64,000 nt of DNA. Source: Glycine soja. Lineage: Eukaryota > Streptophyta > Magnoliopsida > Fabales > Fabaceae. Of the stretch, positions 1 through 10,143 are shown piece after piece; position 1 is the stretch's first letter, and the number at the start of each line of letters is the position of its first letter. The DNA is taken from positions 41,511,136 to 41,575,135 of the forward strand of contig NC_041008.1 in NCBI RefSeq assembly GCF_004193775.1, read 5' to 3'. The notes under the pieces were generated by a model. That model saw nothing but the letters and a program-made list of their open reading frames with translations, did no database searches and had not been told where the DNA came from. Position numbers and translations under genes: made by a program.

Positions 1-1084
1 TAATTAAATAAGGAGGACCTATCCTTGTTTGTCTTTAACATTTGCCAACCACTTTTGAAGCTCTTATTAATTTCACATAAATTGATGATCGATATATAAA
101 GTAATATACCATTGAGATTAAAATACTTAAAAATTAAATTAAAATCTCATGTAATTATCAAATCTTTAAGAGTAGGTTTAGTTATGAAGAAGGAAAAGGA
201 GAGAATCAAAATGAATTGGTAAGAATAGAAAAGAAGATAAATTTGAGAGAAATAAGATAAAAATAGTGGTTGTTGGGTTGAAGAGAAAATATAGTAGAAT
301 AGAGAAAAAGATATTTGAATTAAATTTGTTTAGGAGGTAAAAAGAGAAAAAATTAATATTAAATAAAATAGATTTTTATCATTTGCTAATTAGTTGGTTC
401 TTTTTTTGGTTATTATTTAAAACTACATTATTTTTTTATTTTTGAAAAAATTGATTATATCTTTTATGCTAATTGACACTTCAATATTATATATCTCTTC
501 GCTTCTCAAATTTAAATAATATTTTGTCTATTTTGGCAGTGAAGTTTCACATGAAGGCAATGTAGGAAAGATGTTGCATCAGTGACAATTTCCCCTTTCT
601 CTCCTTTATGATTAGAGATGATGTTTTTACTTGTGCTTTTTTTAGAATAATTTTACTCTAATGTGTAATTTTTTAGGGTTCATCATACAAGAAATTACAC
701 TATAGGATCTTGAATAACATAATTCTCGCATCTATTATATTTTGTAATTTCTATAAGAAAGTTTAGAACACTTACCCAGATCTATAATTTGTTGATGTTC
801 ATAATTATTACTAATGTTTTTCTCTTCTTTAACTTCCTTTACTTGATCTTTCTGATGGTATAGAAACCCTTTGTCCAAACAACTTTGTCTCTTTCATGTG
901 CCTTTAATATCCTTTCTAAGACACATTTTGTCATCTCACTAAAACCATATTGTATACCATATAATGCGAATGACATAACAAACAGAAAGACAACTGTAAT
1001 TGAATTCACAAGTGTCGAACAATATGAATATTACAACTATAATGTGTATATCTACATCACATTGTTAACAAGTACTTATCCATA
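1..1084. other. AT-rich sequence with no recognised gene
   Basis: I see no gene here. The stretch is AT-rich with purine-rich runs around 180-320. The part nearest 1084 lies just 3' of the pol end of the old copia element and may include its 3' untranslated region or LTR. No second LTR copy exists in the window to prove this. Confidence 0.5.
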
Positions 1085-2054
1085 ATACCCATCAATGAAT
1101 GTCTCGGGTGGTAAATCTTTAGTCAACAAATTCGCTATCGTTAAGTTTGTATGAATATGCTCAATACACACTTTATGTTTCTAAACTTCTTTATCTAACA
1201 AATACTTCAAATCCATGTGTTTTTCTCCTTTTGAATATTTCTCATTCTTAGAGAAGAAGATACCTGCAAAGTTATCACAATAAATTCTCAACAATTTGGC
1301 TATACTGTCAACAATTTCAAACCGTGAAGTAAAGTTTTGCAACCACAATCCTTGAATTGTGACCTCAAAGCATGCCACAAACTCAACCTCCATTTTAAAA
1401 GTGGCAATCACAAATTGTTTTCCACTTTTCCATGATACCACTCCTCCAATTAAAAGAAAGATGTATCCAAATGTAGACTTCCTTGAGTCCATGCATCCAA
1501 CATAGTCTAAATCTGAGTAGCCAATCACTTCAAGGTTATTTGACCTCCTATATGTGAGCATGTAATCCTTGGTGCCTTGTAAATACCTAAGAAATTTCTT
1601 TGTAGCTTTTTAGTGTTCTATTCCATGATTGTTTTGATATAGGCCTAACATTCCTACGACAAAACTAATATCCGGTCGTGTACGTGTTTGGGTATGCTTC
1701 AATCTCCCAACGACTAATGTATAAGGGATATACTCCATTTCCTTTCGTTCCAAGTCATTTCTAGGACATTGCATTTGACTAAACTTATCCCCTTTCTAAA
1801 TTGGAACAATCCCCGTAGAGCACTTTTCCATTCTGAATCTCTCTGATACTTTATTGATATATCATTTTTTAGATAATCCCAACAATCCTTGTGACCCATC
1901 AAGGAATATTTGTATTCATATCACATAGGATGCCTCACTCATATCTTTCATTTCAAAGTTATTAGAGAAATAATTATCTACATCATGTAACATATCAACA
2001 TCATTAGCAGCAAGAAAAATCTCATCAACATACAAGACTAAAATCACAAATTAG
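1085..2054 (-). pseudogene. Old Ty1/copia pol relic: end of reverse transcriptase and RNase H (3' half of a split element)
   Basis: Minus-strand coding relic of a copia retrotransposon. Read leftward from 2054 it begins at the reverse transcriptase active-site block (a YVDE version of the usual YVDD near 2020-2035). It then runs through a degenerate connection region and the RNase H domain in the frame 1181-1561, which has the typical YSDxDxxG and KS motifs. It ends near 1085 with the conserved LLTKxLPPExF tail of copia pol. Several stops and frameshifts break it. The missing upstream half lies at 11227-12440, on the far side of a 9.17-kb younger element. Family assignment is firm; age and lineage are not determined. 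Confidence 0.85.
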
Positions 2055-3139
2055 TGTTAGACAAGTGACCTCAGATATCTTAAGAAGGGGGGTTGAATTA
2101 AGATATTACAAACTATTTCCCCAATTAAAATTCTATTTTAATTTCAATGCAAGTTACAAATTCTCTTAAAAATGAACTCTTAAATAATGATTCAAATAAA
2201 AAAATCTGAATATAAATGCAAAGCAATAATAAATAAAAGAGTTTAAGGGAAGAGAAAGTGCAAACTCAGATTTATACTGGTTCGGCCACACCCTTGTGCC
2301 TACCTCCAGTCCCCAAGCAACCCGCTTGAGAGTTTCACTATCTTGTAAAATCCCTTTACAAGTTTTGAACACACAAGGACAATCCTTCCTTTGTGTTCAG
2401 ATTTCTTTATAACAAGAGACTCTCGGTCTCTCAATCCATTTGGAGAATTTAGAAAGAAGAGAAGAATAAATCTCTCTTGAAAGAGATAGATTGTACAATC
2501 TGAGCACTCAATTAATTCCTTATTGAATTGCAAGTGAATTGGTCAAGGAATTCTTAAGAGGATAAAATGTTTTTGCTCTTTGAGAGAATAAGACTTTTTT
2601 TTGTTATGAAAAACTCTGAGCAAATTCGTGTTCAAAGTCACATATAAATAGACCTTTGGTGGCCATGAAAAAACCATTTGAAAATATGTGACTCTTGGAA
2701 ATAATTTTCTAAAAATCTCCTCTGGTAATCGATTACAGGATTTGTGTAATCGATTACAGGTTTTAAAATTTGAATTAAAATATCTATTAACTGCTGGTAA
2801 TCGATTACCAATATTGTGTAATCGATTACACAGTCTAAAATTTGAATTCAAATTTTTAATAGCTGTTGTAAACCATTTTGGCCATTGGTAATCGATTACA
2901 TCCTCTGGTAATCGATTACTAGAGAGTAAATCTCTTAAAAAGACTTTTTAACTAAAATTTCTTGGCCAAATCTTTTGTTATTTCAATTAGGAATTCCTTT
3001 CCTAAAATACTAGAGATCTTCTTGACGTTATATCTTGTATTCTTGGATCATTGTCTTGAATTAAACTTTGAGAAGCGCATTTTCATCAAATCATCACGAT
3101 CATCATCAAAACATCAAAGACTAAGGCTTTGCTTCTACA
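2055..3139 (-). repeat. 3' LTR of the Sirevirus-like element
   Basis: Long terminal repeat of 1,085 bp, the downstream LTR in the minus-strand element. It starts TGTTAGACAA and ends GCTTCTACA on the plus strand. It contains six TAATCGATTA palindromes between about 2723 and 2922. Short ORFs seen inside it on both strands are repeated in the other LTR and are not genes. Confidence 0.92.
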
Positions 3140-3154
3140 ATCTCCCCCTTTTTG
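3140..3154 (-). promoter_or_regulatory. Polypurine tract for plus-strand priming
   Basis: The minus strand reads AAAAAGGGGGAGA immediately upstream of the 3' LTR, which begins TGTAGAAGC in that orientation. A purine run at this place is the normal second primer site of LTR retrotransposons. Confidence 0.85.
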
Positions 3155-3580
3155 ATGATGACAATTTAATTCCTGAAATCAAGATACAAGTAATGTATAT
3201 GCATGATATATTGCATTCACTCCCCCTATGTTTTGGAATTGATGATCACTTGATTAATAAGCTTTTTCTAAGCTTCTCTACCACCCCATTTCTCTCCCCC
3301 TTTGGCAACATCAAAAAGCTAAAGTTCGTGGGAATCAATATTAGATAATATAATGAAGTGGACAAAGATCAATCATAAGTCATAACCAAACATGAGCAAA
3401 TCATAAATAAGTCATAACCAAAATATGATCCAAACAGTCATAATTCGAAACCACATAGAATCTAATCATAAACGATTAAAGTCCAAATACCAAAAGATAA
3501 ATAAAGTGCAGAAAATGATAACTTAAATACCATAGCCAAAATACACGGCTTATAAGAAAAAGAAAATTATAAACTAAACT

Positions 3581-3838
3581 CTAAGAAGGTGGAGGTGGTG
3601 GTGGAAAATCGAAGCTCTGACGAATATAACCCACATCTTCTTCAAGCTGTGTGAGACGGATATCCATTCCGGCAAAGAGATTATCCAAGGAATCAAAACG
3701 TTCACCAACATAAGTACAAAGACCCCGTAACTTGGAAAGAACTTCAGTCATAAGGGTTGAATCATCTCGCTGAGGAGGAGGAGAAGGAGTACGCTCATCT
3801 TGTGGAGGAAGTGCATCTTTCTTCAGCCATTGACCATT
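3581..3838 (-). pseudogene. In-phase tail of the envelope-position ORF beyond an amber stop
   Basis: Directly after the TAG at 3839-3841 the same phase stays open for 85 codons to a TAG at 3581-3583. The tail is acidic, has a short heptad-like segment (LDNLFAGMDIRLTQLEEDV), and ends in a run of six prolines. This composition looks like real coding sequence, so the TAG is either a nonsense mutation or a readthrough stop. Confidence 0.6.
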
Positions 3839-4717
3839 CTAATCCTTACGGTATCCAAATGAAGTGACTACACCAGCACCTATAGCAAAGGAATGCTTGA
3901 CTTGAACAAAAGGTTCATCATCAAGCGGAATTTGAAAATGACGGAGAAACAGAGTGACCAATTGAGGGTAAGGGAGAAGTGCATTGGCCTGTAATGCCTT
4001 ATGCATTCGGTACCGAACCAAGTGAGCCCAGTTGATCTGACGACCGGTAAGGAAAGCCCACATCAAAATCAAGTCCTCCTTCGAGGCTTGAGCCAAATTT
4101 GAAGACCCGGGAAGCAAAATTCTAACAATAATGTAGTGCATGATGCGATTATCAAAGGTTAATGATCCGGCCAGCAATCTACCGGTCATTTCAGCCTGGT
4201 CATTACAAACCATACGACAAGCATCATGACTAGAATAATCAAATCTCCAATCATTAACAATGGTGCCCTCAAAAGGTGCACCTTGACTGGGTAATTTTGT
4301 CAAAGAAAAGAACAAAGATTGATCAATGATCATGGAAATACCATGCACCTCAGAAGAAATAATGTCATCCTGAGTTTTTAAATTGCTGTAAAAGACTTTG
4401 ACAAGTTCAGGATTGTAAGACAATTTTAAAGACATGAAATCAACCAAGCCAGAGTTTTGAAACACTTGATAACAATCGAATGTCTCATCATTGAAGAAAT
4501 CTATGTCTAGGTACTTAGGGTCTAAAATGATCCTAAAAGAAAATTGAGAAAGGTACCGTAGACGTTGATCATCTGAAGAAAATAGAGTGGATGATCTTGG
4601 AGATGATAAGGAAGGATGGATAGGTGCTGTGGGTGCTTCAGATGGTCCGTGGCGGCGATGGCCAGCAGCAGCGGTGGAGGAGGATGATCCCTTTCGCTTC
4701 TTCGACGATTCTTCCAT
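3839..4717 (-). CDS. Envelope-position ORF of the Sirevirus-like element (putative plant transposon protein family)
   Basis: A 292-residue frame from a clear ATG at 4717, located 568 bp after the pol stop and in the place where Sireviruses carry an envelope-like gene. The N-terminus is basic and serine-rich (about residues 1-45, including KKRKG, a possible nuclear localisation signal). The body (about 50-290) resembles the putative plant transposon protein domain (PF20167-type) seen in many legume and cereal repeats, with motifs such as LDPKYLDIDFF, ELVKVFYSNLK and EDLILMWAFLTGRQINWA. I see no signal peptide and no transmembrane segment, so it is not envelope-like in sequence. The TAG at 3839 is followed in phase by 85 more codons. 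Function is unknown. Confidence 0.75.
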   Translation of the reverse strand: MEESSKKRKGSSSSTAAAGHRRHGPSEAPTAPIHPSLSSPRSSTLFSSDDQRLRYLSQFSFRIILDPKYLDIDFFNDETFDCYQVFQNSGLVDFMSLKLSYNPELVKVFYSNLKTQDDIISSEVHGISMIIDQSLFFSLTKLPSQGAPFEGTIVNDWRFDYSSHDACRMVCNDQAEMTGRLLAGSLTFDNRIMHYIIVRILLPGSSNLAQASKEDLILMWAFLTGRQINWAHLVRYRMHKALQANALLPYPQLVTLFLRHFQIPLDDEPFVQVKHSFAIGAGVVTSFGYRKD

Positions 4718-5285
4718 TTGATGAAGTTTTAGTGAATTTCAATTGATGAAATCGAAAGAGGAGTGAAAATGAGGAAGATTGGGCTTTACGGGACGTGTTT
4801 TGGTGAAGAATTGAGGAAGATATGAGGGTTTGAAGATTAGGGATGAAGAAGGCACGAAGAAGAGAGTGTGGCTGCGCAACGTGACTGGTTTTGTAGGTAT
4901 TTATAGAGGAGGACGAGATGTAATCGATTACAAGGTGTGGTAATCGATTACAGGAGTAGTAAGCCTTCTGGTAATCGATTACAAACTGTTGTAATCGATT
5001 ACAGGCTGTCTGTTCTTGTGTAATCGATTACACTGAATGGAAATCGATTACCAGAGCATAAACTAGGCTAGTTCCTCTAAAAATTACCTATGTCTATGCT
5101 AAATACATCTAGCACTGTCAATCATCACTACTAATGTATTTAATTCAATCATTCAAACATCAAACACACAATAATGCATCAAGCCATCATAATAAGAAGA
5201 ATTTAAACAAAAATCAAGCAAAGTAACATACTTAACACAAACAATCAATCACTTTAAAAAAATAGATAATTCAATCAATCAATTC
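4718..5285. repeat. Spacer between pol and the extra ORF with a cluster of TAATCGATTA palindromes
   Basis: Between 4916 and 5060 six copies of the core ATCGATTA (five with the full palindrome TAATCGATTA) occur within about 145 bp. The same motif occurs six times in each LTR. The rest of the spacer is AT-rich. It could hold a promoter for the extra ORF, but that is inference. Confidence 0.7.
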
Positions 5286-6845
5286 TTATTTATCCAAGTC
5301 ACTAACATCTAAGAGGCCTAATTCCCTTCTAATAGAGAAGAATGTTTCTTTGGGGAGAGGTTTTGTGAAGATATCAGCAAGTTGATTCTTTGTATCAACA
5401 AACTCTAACACATAATCTCCCTTTAGAACATGATCTCTTAGAAAATGGTGCCTAATTTCTATATGTTTAGTTCTAGAATGTTGAACTAGATTTTTGGAAA
5501 GATTAATTGCGCTTGTATTATCACACTTAATAGGTATATGGTCAAGAAGGATTCCATAGTCAGAAAGTTGTTGCTTCATCCATAAAATTTGTGCACAACA
5601 ACTGTCGGCAGAAATATATTCCTCTTCTGCAGTGGATAAAGCAACACTATTTTGTTTCTTACTATGCCAAGAAACTAGAGCAGATCCAATGAACTGACAA
5701 GTTTCACTTGTGCTCTTTTTATCTGTTTTAGAACCGGCAAAGTCTGAATCAGAATATCCAATTAAGGTGCATGTGGAATTTCTAGGATACCATAAACCTA
5801 TATTTATAGTGCCTACTAAATATCTTATGATTCTTTTAACATCACTAAGATGTGATTGCTTAGGATTTGATTGAAATCTAGCACACATACACACACTAAA
5901 CATTATACCAGGTCTGCTAGCAAATAAATAAAGAAGTGATCCGATCATACCTCTATATTGCTTAACATCTATTAACTGACTGGTTTCATCTTTATCTAAA
6001 TAGCAAGCAGTGCTCATTGGTGTAGCCATATGCTCAGCATTTTCCATGCCGAATTTATGGATTAACTCTTTGCAGTACTTGGATTGATTGACAAAGATAC
6101 CATCCTTGGTTTGTTTAATTTGCAATCCAAGAAAGAAATTAAGTTCTCCCATCATTGACATTTCAAACTCACTTTGCATGTCATGAGAGAATTCCTTGCA
6201 CAATAATTCATTAGTGGATCCAAAAATAATATCATCAACATAAATTTGAACTAATAAAATATCATGTGATTTTCTCTTTATGAAAAGAGTAGTATCTACT
6301 TTTCCTCTAAAGAAGCCCTTTTTCTAAAGGAACTTACTTAGACGCTCATACCAAGCCCTAGGGGCTTGTTTCAAGTCATATAAAGCCTTTTTCAATTTAT
6401 AGACATGATTTGGCTTATCCGATATTTCAAAACCTGGTGGTTGTTCAACATATACTTCTTCTTGAATTAAGCCATTTAGAAAAGCACTTTTAAGATCCAT
6501 TTGATAAAGCTTAAAATTCATTATGGATGCATAAGCTAAGAGCATTCTAATGGCTTCTAATCTAGCAACTGGAGCATATGTTTCTTCATAATCTATACCT
6601 TCTTCTTGATTGTATCCTTTTGCAACTAATGCAGCCTTATTTCTAATGACTATGCCATGTTTATCTAATTTATTCCTAAATACCCATTTTGTTCCTATGA
6701 TGGGATAGTTTTTAGGTTTCTCAACAAGTTCCCACACATTATTTCTTTCAAACTGATTTAGTTCTTCTTGCATAGCAATTATCCAATGATCATCTATTAT
6801 GGCTTCTTTTATATTTTTAGGTTCAATCATAGATACAAAAGCCAT
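5286..6845 (-). pseudogene. Sirevirus-like reverse transcriptase and RNase H with one in-frame stop
   Basis: One phase runs from 6845 to 5286, interrupted only by a TAG at 6324-6326. Before the stop lie the RVT_2 hallmarks [49 protein letters not shown] and APRAWYERL. After it come the catalytic YVDDIIFG block (about 6215-6240), the LGLQI motif, and RNase H (YSDSDFAGSKTDKKST, then ALSTAEEEYISA, HIEIRHHFLRDHV). The frame closes with ADIFTKPLP and a TAA at 5286. All active-site residues are present, so the nonsense codon and the integrase stop are the main lesions in pol. It would copy element RNA into cDNA. Confidence 0.92.
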
Positions 6846-6857
6846 ATTATTGCATAA

Positions 6858-7991
6858 TTATTTAAGAGAATGTCTAGTTGTTACCCCTTTTGAGATATCA
6901 CCAATAATGTTGTCGAGGGGATGATCTTTTGAGGCTTTCCATTCTTTTGGAAGTTCATCATTTGATTTGGCTTCTTCTGGAGGATCTTCATTGCTTCCTT
7001 TACCTTTTCCTTTAGAATCTTGTCCATGAATATGAATTTGTTCTAAAGATTCTGCAATATCATCTACTATATTCTTTCTTGACAAAATAGCATTAGATTC
7101 ATCAAAAGAAACATGAATGGATTCTTCAATACTCATAGTTCTTTTGTTATATATTCTATATGCTTTACTTTGCAATGAATATCCAAGAAAGATGCCTTCA
7201 TCAGATTTTGCATCAAATTTTCCTAGATTATCTTTACCATTATTAAGCACAAAACATTTGCAACCAAAAACATGAAGATGTGAAATGTTAGGTTTTCTAC
7301 CATTATATAACTCATATGGGGTTTTCTTTAAAATGTGTCTTATTAAGGCCATATTCATGATGTAACATGCAGTATTGACGGCTTCAGCCCAAAAATATTT
7401 TGGAAGAGAAGTATCATTTAATAAAGTTCTAGCAATTTCTTCCAATGACCTATTTTTCTTCTCAACAACTCCATTTTGTTGAGGGGTTCTAGGTGCAAAA
7501 AAATTATGCTCAATACCATGTTCATCACAAAATAATTCAAAATCTTTGTTTTCAAATTCACCCCCATGATCACTTCTAATAGATGCAATCTTAAGATTTT
7601 TCTTGTTTTGTATAACTTTAGCAAGTTTCCTAAATGCTTGGAATGCATCACTTTTATGAGTAATGAATAATGTCCATGTATATCTAGAGAAATCATCAAC
7701 TATGACAAGAGCATAGTAATTTCCTCCAAAACTCATAGTTCTAGATGGACCAAATAAATCCATATGCAATAATTGTAAGGGTTGAGTAGTTGAAACAATA
7801 TTTTTGGGTTTGAATGAGACTCTAGTTTTTTTTCCCTTTTGACATGCATCACATCGTTTATCTTTTTCAAATTTTAATTTAGGCAAACCAACTACTAAAT
7901 CTTTTGAAATTAATTTGTTTAAGTGATCCATGTTTATGTGAGCAATTCTTTTATGCCATAACCATGGATCATCATCTTTGCTAAAAAACAA
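6858..7991 (-). pseudogene. Sirevirus-like integrase
   Basis: 377 residues holding the GAG-pre-integrase/HHCC zinc finger (WHKRIAHINMDHLNKL, then CDACQKGK near residues 48-55) and the rve catalytic core. The D,D-35-E residues are visible: D in LLHMDLFGP, D in IRSDHGGEF, and E in TPQQNGVVEKKNRSLEE. A C-terminal GKF/GIFLGYS chromatin-binding region follows near 260-275. The enzyme inserts element cDNA into chromosomes. The frame is intact across the core but ends at a TAA near 6858-6860, four codons before the next frame resumes in the same phase, so a single nonsense codon separates it from reverse transcriptase. Confidence 0.92.
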
Positions 7992-8365
7992 TGATTGTTA
8001 TCTAGTTTTTGGCTTAAGTCTATCATATATACATTGTTGACTCTATATCCTACATGCTTTATATTAGTGTCATGCTTATGTTCTATAAGACATTTTTGAG
8101 AATCAAATGATACTAGATAGCCTTTGTCACATAATTGACTAGCACTAAGTAGGTTGTGCTTAAGACCTTCAACAAGTAGAACATTTTTCATGGAGTTTGA
8201 AGAATCTGTACCTATTTTACCAACTCCAAGGATTCTACCTTTGTTGTTGTCACCATAAGTTACATTCCCGCTTTTCTTGGGAGAGATATGTGTAAACTTT
8301 GATGCATCTCCAGTCATATGTTTTGAACATCCGCTATCTATGTACCACTCCTTCCTCAAAGACAC
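7934..8365 (-). pseudogene. Sirevirus-like aspartic protease and start of GAG-pre-integrase region
   Basis: The 143-residue frame carries the retropepsin active-site motif as WYIDSGCSKHMTGD (residues 7-20), the standard copia form of the D-S/T-G triad. The flap and substrate-cleft region follow ([12 protein letters not shown] near 72-83). It is preceded by a TAG and a frame change relative to gag. It ends after a further frameshift near 7985, where homology passes into the integrase frame. The protease would cut the gag-pol polyprotein. With breaks on both sides it cannot be made as part of an intact polyprotein. Confidence 0.88.
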
Positions 8366-8373
8366 CTACATGA

Positions 8374-9480
8374 TCAAGTTTTTGACTTAGGTACCCAAAC
8401 TTTATTGGGTCCTTGTGTGTTAGTGTAGACTGAAGATCCTTTTGGGACCCATATCATTTTAATGTTGTTGTAGTTTTTCTTAAAATAACATGTAGATGTG
8501 CCATGCCCTTTTCTTCCACAATAAAACCAAGTGATAGAACTAGAATTATATTTTTGTGTGGAAACAAAGAGGTTTTTATGAAATTTTTGTTGTTTTTCAG
8601 GTTTATATTCTATTCCAGCCTTATTAGAGACACATCTTTGTTTTCCTAATATGACATCTAAATTATTTTTACTAATAGAAAATTTTGCAAGTGAGTTTTT
8701 CAAATCTTTAATTTCTTTTTCATATTTTCCACAACAACTACAAGAATCAGATATTTTCTTGTCAGAAATAGTAGAGATACAAACTTTTTCATTTGATTTA
8801 GAAATTGAGACTTCAGTTCTAAGATGATCTAATTTTTTATTTAATTTTGAAATTTCATTTTCTAAATCTGAAATTGTTTTCTTAGAAGATGAAACTAACT
8901 TTGCAAGTTTGATTGACTCTTTATGCAAATCAGCAAATGCATCTTGTAATTCATCAAAAGAAATGGATAAGTTATTTGAAGATGTTACCTCTTCATCATT
9001 TTCATAACTTTTAGCCATTAAACAGAGGTTTATTTCTTCATTTTCTGAATCTTCAGATGATTCCATATCATTGTCATCCCATGTGATGTAAGCCTTCTTC
9101 ATTTTCTTTTCACTAAAATTTTTCTTTTCAGATTTCTCCATCTTTTTCTTGAAGATAGGACAATCAACCCTTAGATGTCCAAGTTGATTACATTCAAAGC
9201 ATTTTGGAGTAGAAGATGAAACTTCTGCCCTTCTTTTAGATTTAAAATTTGGTCTCCTTTGACTTCCTCTGATTTTCAGAAACTTGTTGAACCTTTTTAC
9301 AAAAAGGCTAAGATCATCATCTTCATCTAGATCAATTTCCTTATCACTTTCTTCTTGGATTGAAGATGAGGCTTTAAGAGCAATTCCCTTCTTTTTCTTG
9401 TCATTTTCTTCATGTTGATTTAATCTCAACAATTCCATTTCGTATTCCTGTAACTTTCCAAATAGAGTAGCAAGAGTCAT
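8374..9480 (-). pseudogene. Sirevirus-like gag, C-terminal part with zinc knuckle and coiled coil
   Basis: Continuation of gag after the frame break, 368 residues from the first in-frame ATG (homology reaches back to about 9568). A CCHC zinc knuckle of spacing C-X2-C-X4-H-X4-C (CFECNQLGHLRVDC) lies near residues 93-106 and would bind element RNA. A long acidic and serine-rich stretch follows, then a predicted coiled coil (about 200-235, heptads of L and I). A second knuckle-like block near residue 323 has Trp where the first Cys should be. Long coiled-coil gag tails are typical of Sireviruses. The frame stops at 8374, shifted relative to the protease frame. Confidence 0.88.
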
Positions 9481-9568
9481 GTTAGATAAATCTCTTGATT
9501 CAATAATGGTTGTTACTTTAGGTTGCCATTCTCTGCTTAAACATCTTAATACTTTATTTATGAGATCT

Positions 9569-10093
9569 TCATTTTTGAAAATCTTTCCCTAAAGCTGCAA
9601 GATGATTTACTATATGTGTGAACCTTTTTTGCATGTCTTGAATGCTTTCATTTGCATTCATCCCAAATAGTTCATATTCATGAGTTAATGTGTTTATCCT
9701 AGATCTTTTAACATTTGTTGTGCCTTCATGTGTTACTTGTAGAGTGTCCCACATTTCCTTTGCACTCTTACAATTTGAAACCCTAAAATATTCATTCATT
9801 CCTAGGGCAGATGTAATTATGTTTTTGGCTTTTAAATTATACTGTACTCGTCTTCTATCTTCTTCAGACCATCTATCTCTAGGTTTTTCTATTGTTGTGC
9901 TTCCATCTATTGTGGTTCTTTCTATTGTGATGGGTATATAAGGTCCTATTTCTATGGCTTCCCAAATGTTTAAGTCTATTGCCTCAATGAAAATTTGCAT
10001 TCGGGTTTTCCAATAGTGGTAACCCTCTCCATTAAAGATTTGAGGTCTATTGATTGAATTTCCTTTTGGAAATAAGAAGTTTGCTGAGACCAT
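9569..10093 (-). pseudogene. Sirevirus-like gag, N-terminal part
   Basis: Start of the capsid-like gag of the element, with an ATG at 10093 located 37 nt after the primer site. The 174-residue frame shows the copia gag signature: FNGEGYHYWKTRM near residues 19-31, a WDTL helix near residue 115, and a region rich in charged helices (UBN2/DUF4219-type gag). The frame ends at 9569. The homologous sequence continues in another frame, so a one-base slip in an A/T run near 9565-9572 has broken gag. Gag proteins form the cytoplasmic virus-like particle that packages element RNA. The truncation makes this copy defective. Confidence 0.88.
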
Positions 10094-10129
10094 TATTCTT
10101 GAAGCTTCTAAACTTTATACAAGAATGAA

Positions 10130-10141
10130 GCTCTGATACCA
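10130..10141 (-). promoter_or_regulatory. Primer-binding site complementary to initiator tRNA-Met
   Basis: The minus strand reads TGGTATCAGAGC two bases inside the 5' LTR. This is the standard plant copia/Sirevirus primer site for the 3' end of initiator tRNA-Met. It fixes the orientation of the element and the identity of the 5' LTR. Confidence 0.9.
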
Positions 10142-10143
10142 CT

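Noticed and set aside
2166..3348. Several short ORFs on both strands in the LTR, repeated at 10253-11252.
   Set aside because: They are duplicated because the LTR is duplicated; none has protein-like conservation or a known motif.
3839..4717. Possible viral envelope protein in the Sirevirus-like element.
   Set aside because: No signal peptide, membrane segment or fusion-type features. The text resembles a plant transposon-protein domain instead.
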